Source: Chloroflexota bacterium
Lineage (GTDB): Bacteria; Chloroflexota; Dehalococcoidia; DSTF01; JACRBR01
NCBI GenBank assembly: GCA_025355835.1
Contig: JANXYW010000142.1
Location: 1-5,309 of the forward strand
Direction of reading: 5' to 3'
DNA length: 5,309 nucleotides
In this document: piece after piece, positions 1-5,309 of the stretch
Layout: the number at the start of each line of letters is the position of its first letter
How positions within the stretch are numbered: the stretch's first letter is position 1
Notes under the pieces: generated by a model
Told to the model about the DNA's origin: nothing
The model's input: the letters and a program-made list of their open reading frames with translations, nothing else
Database searches by the model: none
Made by a program: the position numbers and the translations under genes

Positions 1-3000
1 GCTGGGTGGGGAGGGGGTCGGCGCCGCCTTGTTTGCCGAGGAGTTCGATGCCGGCAGCGCGGAGTTCTTCGCAGGCGTGGGCGTTGGGGAGGTGGAGTTC
101 GATGCGGTCGCCGTCGGCGGCGTGGATGAAGAGGCGGACAGGATCTGTGCCGGGGTAGTTGGCGATTAGGGCGACGAGTGCGTCGAGGCGGGTGCGGTCG
201 TCGTGTTCGTCTGATGATTCATGGAGGAAGAATCGGAGGACGCGCGACGGTGACGCGGCTGCGCCGCTGCCGTTGTTCGCGCCGTTGGTGGTGGGTGGTT
301 TGGGATGCGAGGCGGTCGTGCCGTTTGTGGCCTTTGGGGACAGGTCTGAAGACCTGTCCGTACGGGGGGAGGGATCGGCAGTCGCGTCGATGTCGCGCAC
401 AGGCGCAGCGGTACGGGATGTGGATACGTCGGTGGTGCCGCGTGATGCAGGTGTGTTGTTCGACGCATCGGTCGTGGCACCGGGGGAGGGCACGGCGCGC
501 CGTGCCCCTACGGCGGCGGGTGCGGCGCCGTTTTGCGGCGATGTGTTGGACTCGCGCTGGACGTTGGTGATGGAGACGCCGGCGGTGGTGCGGACGGCTT
601 CGGTGAGCCAGGCGGGGATGTGGAAGTGTTCGTGCGAGACGGTGCCGTCGGCGGCCTGCACGAGTGACACTTGTTGGACGCCGGCCTGGAGCCGCTCGTT
701 GCGTTCGCGCACGCGGACGAGCATCAGCAGAATGTTGCCGGGCTGCCAGATCTCTTTCGTCGGGTCGTAGAGGTCGGGCCAGACGGTGACTTCGCCGCTG
801 CCGGAGAGGTCTTCGATCGTGACGGCGACGAACGTCTTGCCGGCCTTGGTCGTGAGGGGGCGGATGGCGTTCACCATGCCGGCGATGACGACTTCGCGGC
901 CATCGAGTTCGGCCGTAATCTCGCTGACGAGCGCAGATGTGTGCTTCGAGATCGTCACGGCGGCGCTGGTGAACGGATGCTCGGAGACGTAGACGCCGAG
1001 CAGTTCGCGCTCCCACGACAGCATCTCCGCCTTCGAGACTTCGGCGTCGACGAGTTCGAGCGATGGCAGCGGCGTGGCTACGCTGTCGCCGAACATGTCG
1101 AACATCGTCGACTGGCCGGTCTCTTTGAGTTTGAGTTCGCGCTGGGCGAGCGAGACGATGCGGTCGAGGTTGGCGAGCAGCGTGCCGCGGCCAATCGCGG
1201 CGCCGCCCGCGCTGGCAGCGAGCGCATCGAGCGCGCCGCATTTGATCAGCGATTCGAGCGCGCGCTTGTTGAGCGCTTTCATATCCACGCGCTTGGTGAA
1301 GTCTTCGATGCTGGTGAAGTCGCCGCCTTCGGCTCGCGCCAGCGTGATGCCTTCGGCTGCGCTGTGGCCGACGTTCTTCACGGTGGCGAGGCCGAAGACA
1401 ATCGTCGGGACGCCGGGGGGAACCACGGATTTCGCGGATTTCACCGACGGGGACGGGGACGGAACCGCAGATTTCGCAGATGGCGCAGATTTTGTTGGAG
1501 CGGATGGGGCAGCGGCTGCGACACCGCTCTCTTCTTCGACGTGTTGGAGTTCGAAGGTGATGTTGCTGCGGTTTACGTCGGGGGGGCGGACGGGGATGCC
1601 GAGGCGGACGCATTCGGCGACGGCTTCGGCGATGCGTTCGTGGGCACCCGCGCTGGATAAAACGGCGGTCATGTATTCGTGCGGGTAGTTCGCCTTCAGG
1701 TAGGCGGTTTGATACGCGATGGTGCCGTAGCAGGCTGAGTGCGCCTTGTTGAAGGCGTAGCCGGCGAACGGCTCGATGAGATCGAAGACGGCGCGCGCTT
1801 CGGCGTCGCTGTAGCCGTTTTTGACGGCGGCGGTGATGAACTTTTCGCCTTCCGCTTGCATGAGCGCGGCGATCTTCTTCGACATGGCTTTGCGGACGGA
1901 GTCTGCGTCTTTCAGTTCGTAGCCGGCGAACTTCTGCATGACGAGCAGCACCTGGTCCTGGAAGACGATGACGCCGTAGGTCTCGTCCAGGATCTCCGCG
2001 AGATCCGCGTGCGGGTACTTGACCAGCGAGCGGTCGTGCTTGGCGCGGCAGTACGAGCCGATGTGCTGCATGGGGCCGGGGCGGTACAGCGCGACGAGCG
2101 CGACGAGTTCGGAGACGCTGGACGGACGCAGCTCCTGGATCGCGCGCCGCATGCCCGGCGACTCGAGCTGGAAAACGCCGAAGGTGTCGCCGCTGCTGAG
2201 CATGTCAAACGTCTTCGGGTCGCCATCCGGCAGCGCTGTGAGGTCGACGGTGACGCCGTGCGTGCGTTCGATGTTCTCGACGGCGCGCCCGAGGATGGTG
2301 AGGTTGGCGAGGCCGAGGAAGTCCATCTTCAGCAGGCCGATTTCGGCGACCTGCGACATCGCGAACTGCGTCGTCGGGATCGATGATTCGTCGCCGCGGG
2401 TGGGGCGCTGCAGCGGCACGAACTCGGCGAGCGGATCGCGCGAGATGACGACGCCGGCGGCGTGCGTGCTGGCGTGGCGCGCTATGCCCTCGAGCCGCTG
2501 CGCCGTATCGACGAGGCTGCGTACCGTGGCATCGACCTCGTATGCGCCGGCGAGTTCGGGCGACTCTTCGAGCGCCTTGGCGAGCGTCATGTGCAGCGCG
2601 TTCGGGACGAGGCGGGCAACGCGATCGACGTCGCCGTACGGCAAGCCGAGCGCGCGGCCGGTGTCGCGGATCGCGGCCTTCGCGCCCATGGTGCCGAACG
2701 TGATGATCTGCGCGACGCGGTCGTAGCCGTAGCGCTCGGCGACGTAGCGGATCACTTCGTCGCGGCGATCGTCGGGGATGTCGAAATCGACGTCGGGCGG
2801 CTCTTTGCGATCGACGTGCAGGAAGCGCTCGAAAACGAGGCGCGTGGCGAGTGGATCGATGAACGTCACATCGAGCACGTAGAGGATGACGCTGGCGGCG
2901 GCGGATCCGCGAACGCCGAGCATGATCTTCGCGCGCTTGCAGAACTCCGCGATGTCGTGGACCACGTGGAAGTAGTTCGTGAAGCCCGTCTTCTCGACGA

Positions 3001-3982
3001 CATCGAGTTCGTACTGGAGGCGCGCGCGCGTCTCGTCGTCCGCGAACGGGTAGCGGCGGTTGAGGCCTTCGCGCGCCAGGTGCGTGAGGTACTCGTGCGG
3101 GGTGTAGCCTTTCGGGATCTCCGGCTCGGGCAGGTGCATGCGGCCGAAATCGAACTCGAGATTGCACTGCTCGGCGACGAGCTGCGTGTTCGTGACTGCT
3201 TCGGGGTGTTCGGGGAAGAGCGCGAGCATCTCCTCTTCCGACTTCACGTAGTAGCCGTGATCGTGCATCTTCAGCTGGCGCTTGGGGTCGTTAACGGTCG
3301 TGTTGGTGCCGATGCAGAGCAGCACGTCGTGAATGCTGTGATCCTCGGGCGCCGTGTAGTGCGAGTCGTTGGTGGCGACGAGCGGGATCTTCATCTTCTT
3401 CGAGAGCTTGGCGAGGCCGGTGAGGACCTTCGCGCACTCGGCGTTGATGTCTGGCTCGTCGTGCTTCATCACCTCGAGATAGAAGTCGTCGAAGACGTCG
3501 GAGAAGAAGCCGGCGAGTTCCTGCGCCTCGTCCTCGCGATCCTGACTGAGGAGCTTGTGCATTTCGCCTGACGGACAGCCGCTGAGGGCGATGATGCCCT
3601 TGCCGTACTCGGCGAGCAGCTCCTTATCCATGCGCGGCTTGTAGTAGAAGCCTTCGAGGTGCGACTTGGTGCTGAGCTGGATGAGGTTGCGGTAGCCGGC
3701 CTCGTCCTTCGCCAGCAGCGTGAGGTGGTGATAGTTGTTGGAGCGCGAATCGGCCTTCTTGTGGCGCGAGTCGGGCGAGACGTAGGCCTCGATGCCGATG
3801 ATCGGCTTGATGCCGCGGGCGCGCGCTTCCTTATAGAAATCGATGGTGCCGTAGAGGGCGCCGTGGTCGGTCATGGCGACCGAGTTCTGGCCGATCGCGA
3901 GGACGCGATCCATCACGTCGGGGATGCGACTGAGCCCGTCGAGAAGAGAAAACTCGGTGTGTAAGTGCAGGTGCGTGAACAT
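1..3982 (-). CDS. dnaE: DNA polymerase III alpha subunit (replicative polymerase), 3' end outside window
   Basis: This is the catalytic subunit of the replicative DNA polymerase, extending primers at the fork with the beta clamp and clamp loader. The frame is open for 1327 codons and runs off the window. Residues 1-270 are the PHP domain: HLHLHTE (H6, H8), D39-H40, E65, H86, C136 and D206-S-H208 look like an intact metal site, so proofreading activity is possible. The polymerase core has RGSAAAS, PDVDFD (D397, D399), KMDFLG (D554), LYRPGPM and FNKAHSACYG. A helix-hairpin-helix region (about 864-920), the clamp motif QSTMF (957-961), an OB fold (about 1028-1120) and a C-terminal domain from about 1248 follow. 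Aspartate spacing matches E. coli (401, 403, 555), so there is no frameshift up to there. The extra length lies in two repeat-rich segments (about 820-860 and 1146-1247). The ATG at 3982 puts HLHLHTE at its usual distance from the N-terminus; an in-frame GTG at 4015 is a less likely start. No strong Shine-Dalgarno sequence precedes it. Confidence 0.97.
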   Translation of the reverse strand, partial: MFTHLHLHTEFSLLDGLSRIPDVMDRVLAIGQNSVAMTDHGALYGTIDFYKEARARGIKPIIGIEAYVSPDSRHKKADSRSNNYHHLTLLAKDEAGYRNLIQLSTKSHLEGFYYKPRMDKELLAEYGKGIIALSGCPSGEMHKLLSQDREDEAQELAGFFSDVFDDFYLEVMKHDEPDINAECAKVLTGLAKLSKKMKIPLVATNDSHYTAPEDHSIHDVLLCIGTNTTVNDPKRQLKMHDHGYYVKSEEEMLALFPEHPEAVTNTQLVAEQCNLEFDFGRMHLPEPEIPKGYTPHEYLTHLAREGLNRRYPFADDETRARLQYELDVVEKTGFTNYFHVVHDIAEFCKRAKIMLGVRGSAAASVILYVLDVTFIDPLATRLVFERFLHVDRKEPPDVDFDIPDDRRDEVIRYVAERYGYDRVAQIITFGTMGAKAAIRDTGRALGLPYGDVDRVARLVPNALHMTLAKALEESPELAGAYEVDATVRSLVDTAQRLEGIARHASTHAAGVVISRDPLAEFVPLQRPTRGDESSIPTTQFAMSQVAEIGLLKMDFLGLANLTILGRAVENIERTHGVTVDLTALPDGDPKTFDMLSSGDTFGVFQLESPGMRRAIQELRPSSVSELVALVALYRPGPMQHIGSYCRAKHDRSLVKYPHADLAEILDETYGVIVFQDQVLLVMQKFAGYELKDADSVRKAMSKKIAALMQAEGEKFITAAVKNGYSDAEARAVFDLIEPFAGYAFNKAHSACYGTIAYQTAYLKANYPHEYMTAVLSSAGAHERIAEAVAECVRLGIPVRPPDVNRSNITFELQHVEEESGVAAAAPSAPTKSAPSAKSAVPSPSPSVKSAKSVVPPGVPTIVFGLATVKNVGHSAAEGITLARAEGGDFTSIEDFTKRVDMKALNKRALESLIKCGALDALAASAGGAAIGRGTLLANLDRIVSLAQRELKLKETGQSTMFDMFGDSVATPLPSLELVDAEVSKAEMLSWERELLGVYVSEHPFTSAAVTISKHTSALVSEITAELDGREVVIAGMVNAIRPLTTKAGKTFVAVTIEDLSGSGEVTVWPDLYDPTKEIWQPGNILLMLVRVRERNERLQAGVQQVSLVQAADGTVSHEHFHIPAWLTEAVRTTAGVSITNVQRESNTSPQNGAAPAAVGARRAVPSPGATTDASNNTPASRGTTDVSTSRTAAPVRDIDATADPSPRTDRSSDLSPKATNGTTASHPKPPTTNGANNGSGAAASPSRVLRFFLHESSDEHDDRTRLDALVALIANYPGTDPVRLFIHAADGDRIELHLPNAHACEELRAAGIELLGKQGGADPLPTQ
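338..359. repeat. 22-bp palindrome with 10-bp arms in the dnaE linker
   Basis: Arms GGACAGGTCT (338-347) and AGACCTGTCC (350-359) are exactly complementary around a 2-nt centre. On the coding strand it is preceded by CCGTAC, the counterpart of the CCGTAG flank of the palindrome at 488-507, and both are linked to a nearby CGGGGG(G)AGGG tract (364-373 and 481-490). It encodes TDRSSDLSPK. The shared flank suggests the two palindromes belong to related repeat families. Confidence 0.8.
488..507. repeat. Perfect 20-bp palindrome in the dnaE linker
   Basis: GGGCACGGCGCGCCGTGCCC is self-complementary over its full length. On the coding strand it is preceded by CCGTAG, and together they encode AVGARRAVPSPG in the linker before the C-terminal domain. 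The form GTAGGGGCACGGC...GCCGTGCCC recalls palindromic repeats found in intergenic DNA of some Chloroflexota and cyanobacteria; membership is inferred from memory. Confidence 0.8.
1098..1114 (-). other. Sliding-clamp binding motif of DnaE
   Basis: The peptide QSTMFDMF (Q957 onward) lies between the helix-hairpin-helix region and the OB fold. It matches the internal clamp-binding consensus QxxMF/QxxLF of alpha subunits (QADMF in E. coli), at the expected place once the upstream loop insertion is allowed for. It should tether the polymerase to the beta clamp. Confidence 0.8.
1419..1489 (-). repeat. Two in-frame copies of a GGAACC-CGGATTTCGC type dispersed repeat inside dnaE
   Basis: Copy A (1419-1447) and copy B (1461-1489) are 29 bp each and match at 22 positions by eye. 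They share GGAACC(A/G)C(G/A)GATTTCGC(G/A)GAT and start 42 bp (14 codons) apart. Between them lie short GACGGG hexamer repeats (1446-1463). Within each copy the unit (C)GC(G/A)GATTT is itself reiterated. On the coding strand they give the lysine-serine-alanine-rich segment KSAPSAKSAVPSPSPSVK followed by SAKSVVPPG (about residues 831-857), placed between the fingers region and the helix-hairpin-helix. Repeats of the form CACGGATTTCGCGGATTT are familiar to me as intergenic, dispersed sequences in several GC-rich phyla; that these are members is inference. Confidence 0.75.
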
Positions 3983-4041
3983 ATGTTTGGGCTCGCCCGG
4001 ATGATAGCGAACCACGATCTTGAATGCGATGGTTGCCGGTG
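3983..4041 (-). promoter_or_regulatory. 59-bp spacer between endonuclease and dnaE, possible weak promoter
   Basis: This is the only non-coding stretch in the window. No stem-loop followed by a T-run is seen, so transcription from the restriction-modification genes may continue into dnaE. A TATCAT hexamer on the minus strand (4006-4001) could be a -10 box and would give a leader of only about 10 nt before the dnaE ATG, but there is no recognisable -35 box at 16-18 bp. The nearest purine-rich stretch to the ATG is GGGCGAG, a poor Shine-Dalgarno match. The dnaE frame stays open through the whole spacer. Confidence 0.3.
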
Positions 4042-4941
4042 TCAGGTCGCGGCGGCGACGAACTCCTTGAGAGGGTCCAGGTCGTGCGCCCAGAAGATGA
4101 TTATGTCCTGATGGTCCTGTGCGGTGATGAGGTTGCCGAGTGAGTACACGCCCGAAAGCACGGCGGCTGTGATCACCTGTGTGCCGAAGGTCTTCTTCCA
4201 GTCCCCGGCCTTTGCACCGACATCGTTGTTCAACCGCTTCTTGCTGTTGACCGCGCTATTCGAGACCTTGCACTCGATCGACAGCAGACGTCCATCTCGC
4301 AAGCGCACAGGCACATCCGATTTGTGGTCGCCGATGCGGCACTCGCGCGTGAACGATCCCCTATCGAGATCCTCGAGTGCATCGATTCGGCGAGGAGCGA
4401 GCGACTGGAACCCACTAGATTCGAGTGCCTGCGCGACCTTGAGCTCCTGCTCTCGGGCTGACGTGACGCGCTTGTACGTACGCATCGACTCGATGGCCCA
4501 GATGCTCGCGGTCCATTTGATCGCGGTGTCTCGCTCGATTTCTGTTGCGGCGCGCCGTGGGTTTAGCCACGGAAACCGGAGCGGATCCCACGCGGAACGG
4601 ATGATCTCGGCGACGCGCTCCGCTCGTAGGACATCTGGCGTCTTCACGCTGACGGTGCCGCCGACCAATGTCTTGAGATCGTCCGCGCTCACGGGAGGCG
4701 CCGTCACGAAGCGGGCGGCCGCTACGAGGGAAGCATCGCCAGTGAACGTTGCAGCTGACAGATCGCCGAGATCGTTGCTGGCGGCGAAAAGACGGCGAAG
4801 CGGCAGCGAAAGCTGTTCGACCGTATTGACGTAGCGCTCGGAGCCGTCCTTGCCCCACGATGCGATGACTTCGGCAAGCGCACGTTGGCGGCCCGATTCA
4901 AGCTCCTCAATCGACCACCTAGGCGGGACGACCTTAGCCAT
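4042..4941 (-). CDS. XamI-family type II restriction endonuclease
   Basis: This 299-residue protein resembles the XamI restriction endonuclease family, whose founding member recognises GTCGAC; it would cut unmodified invading DNA in the cytoplasm. The N-terminal half (PPRWSIEELESGRQRAL, then RAERVAEIIRSAWDP) is probably helical. The C-terminal half carries a PD-(D/E)XK-type nuclease signature: GDHKSD (D209), then LLSIECKVSNS (E223, K225), giving D-X13-E-X-K. The stretch KVSNSAVNSKKRLNN after it and IIIFWAHDLDPLKEFV near the end also fit my memory of the family. The ATG at 4941 is preferred: it overlaps the methyltransferase stop by 8 bp and gives MAKVVPPRWS. A longer in-frame ORF from 5043 would add 34 residues of low-quality sequence inside the methyltransferase gene. 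Codon third positions look more mixed than in dnaE, consistent with acquisition. Family is assigned by recollection of motifs; the exact specificity is an inference. Confidence 0.85.
   Translation of the reverse strand: MAKVVPPRWSIEELESGRQRALAEVIASWGKDGSERYVNTVEQLSLPLRRLFAASNDLGDLSAATFTGDASLVAAARFVTAPPVSADDLKTLVGGTVSVKTPDVLRAERVAEIIRSAWDPLRFPWLNPRRAATEIERDTAIKWTASIWAIESMRTYKRVTSAREQELKVAQALESSGFQSLAPRRIDALEDLDRGSFTRECRIGDHKSDVPVRLRDGRLLSIECKVSNSAVNSKKRLNNDVGAKAGDWKKTFGTQVITAAVLSGVYSLGNLITAQDHQDIIIFWAHDLDPLKEFVAAAT
4934..4941 (-). other. Start/stop overlap coupling methyltransferase and endonuclease
   Basis: The sequence ATGGCTAA, read on the minus strand, holds the endonuclease start (ATG, 4941-4939) and the methyltransferase stop (TAA, 4936-4934) in different frames. 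No good Shine-Dalgarno sequence precedes the ATG (upstream reads GGGAATGCTCTGCG), so endonuclease translation probably depends on ribosomes finishing the methyltransferase. That would keep nuclease levels tied to, and below, methylase levels. Confidence 0.8.
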
Positions 4942-5309
4942 CGCAGAGCATTCCCAGTCTGTCGGCGGAGTCCAACTTGATGGTGAGCCGTTCCATCTCG
5001 CGAGGCTCGAACTTCTCCAGGCCGCCCTGGTACGTTCTGCCAAGGCCGCGATACGACTCCCGCATCGAATTCAGTGTCTGCACGAGTAGCCGGAGTTGCT
5101 CTTTATCCAGAGGTGTGATCGGGTACAGGCCATGGATGACATTGAGAATGTGCAAACCGTCCGGGTTGAGAGCGAAGAACGGCGCCTGGCGCGCCATGTA
5201 TGTCGCGACGATCGGCGGTGGAGCGAGCAGTTGCGGCCGCCACCACGGCGACCGGTGAGCGGGGACGTAGCGATTGTGGATCTCTTGTGCTTCGCCCTGG
5301 GCGATGTAG
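4934..5309 (-). CDS. DNA (probably adenine-N6) methyltransferase of a restriction-modification system, C-terminal 124 residues
   Basis: Only the 3' end of the gene lies in the window; the frame is open to the edge and ends at TAA (4936-4934). The visible part contains RYVPAHRSPWW, LLAPPPIVATYM, FFALNPDG, NVIHGLYP and a tail with GRTYQGGLEKFEPREMERL. These fit the target-recognition and C-terminal part of Eco57I/XamI-like adenine methyltransferases, in which a PWW segment, a substrate-handling LN-G segment, an IHG element and a GGG/GGL-KFEP-ELE tail recur. The SAM-binding and NPPY catalytic motifs would lie upstream, beyond 5309, and cannot be verified here. It would methylate the recognition sequence of the downstream endonuclease and so protect the host. 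Gene order (methylase first) lets protection precede cutting. The assignment as methyltransferase is fairly firm because of its coupled partner; the base modified is inferred. Confidence 0.82.
   Translation of the reverse strand, partial: YIAQGEAQEIHNRYVPAHRSPWWRPQLLAPPPIVATYMARQAPFFALNPDGLHILNVIHGLYPITPLDKEQLRLLVQTLNSMRESYRGLGRTYQGGLEKFEPREMERLTIKLDSADRLGMLCDG

Larger units (their letters stand above)
242..547 (-). other. Low-complexity linker of about 100 residues before the DnaE C-terminal domain
   Basis: Residues about 1146-1247 of DnaE are rich in Thr, Ala, Pro, Ser, Asn and Gly, with no recognisable fold, for example NTSPQNGAAPAAVGARR and PPTTNGANNGSGAAASPSR. The segment joins the OB fold to a C-terminal domain beginning VLRFFLHESSDEHDDRTRLD, which has the look of the usual DnaE tail. 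It contains both palindromic repeats described here. Conserved domains continue in the same frame on both sides, so this is an in-frame expansion and not a frameshift. Confidence 0.75.

Noticed and set aside
338..359. Palindrome as a transcription terminator
   Set aside because: It is inside the dnaE reading frame, which continues into a conserved C-terminal domain, and there is no T-run after the stem.
242..547. Frameshift or intein in dnaE
   Set aside because: The same frame holds recognisable domains before and after the segment, and there are no intein splice motifs such as a Cys/Ser start with a terminal HN-C/S.
1419..1489. CRISPR array
   Set aside because: There are only two diverged copies, with a 13-bp gap of simple hexamer repeats, and the region is translated in dnaE.
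219..1613. Long minus-strand open frame giving an Arg/His-rich 464-residue protein
   Set aside because: It is an out-of-frame reading of dnaE; the composition is typical of a GC-rich shadow frame and it has no recognisable motif.
2205..3167. Minus-strand open frame of 320 codons, Arg-rich
   Set aside because: It overlaps the conserved polymerase core of dnaE in another frame, and the dnaE frame carries the catalytic aspartates.
2462..3571. Plus-strand open frame of 369 codons, as well as those at 671-1660 and 1739-2386
   Set aside because: These are antisense shadows of dnaE, rich in Val, Ala, Asp, Glu and Arg, with no domain or plausible start signal.
4942..5043. Longer N-terminus for the endonuclease starting at 5043
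   Set aside because: It would overlap the methyltransferase by 110 bp and add 34 residues without the look of a conserved domain; the ATG at 4941 fits coupling and family length.

Overview
The window is GC-rich and almost entirely coding. All three genes lie on the minus strand, so the order of transcription runs from position 5309 down to 1. The DnaE protein begins MFTHLHLHTEFSLLDG and carries RGSAAAS followed by PDVDFDIPDDRRDEVI. From memory this resembles the DnaE of Chloroflexota more than the proteobacterial form, so I suggest an uncultured or little-studied Chloroflexota lineage, with moderate confidence and without a database check.

Region 1 (5309-4934, minus) is the last 124 residues of a DNA methyltransferase of the Eco57I/XamI-like N6-adenine type; its catalytic domain lies outside the window. 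Region 2 (4941-4042, minus) is a complete XamI-family type II restriction endonuclease with a visible D-X13-E-X-K nuclease signature. The two genes overlap by 8 bp (ATGGCTAA), as expected of a translationally coupled methylase-endonuclease pair. The predicted specificity, from family membership only, is GTCGAC. Region 3 (4041-3983) is a 59-bp spacer with no clear terminator and only a weak candidate -10 box.

Region 4 (3982-1, minus) is dnaE, the catalytic alpha subunit of DNA polymerase III. It is open for 1327 codons and still incomplete at the window edge, which is longer than the roughly 1150-1200 residues usual for the family. Catalytic aspartates D397, D399 and D554, an apparently intact PHP metal site, a QSTMF clamp-binding motif, an OB fold and a C-terminal domain are all visible.

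The most unusual feature is in the extra length of dnaE. Two flexible segments, a loop before the helix-hairpin-helix region and a linker of about 100 residues before the C-terminal domain, are built from DNA that looks like dispersed, normally intergenic repeats: a GGAACC-CGGATTTCGC type direct repeat and two near-perfect palindromes sharing a CCGTA(C/G)GG flank. All are in frame and add codons without a stop. This looks like repeat families colonising tolerant loops of an essential replication gene.
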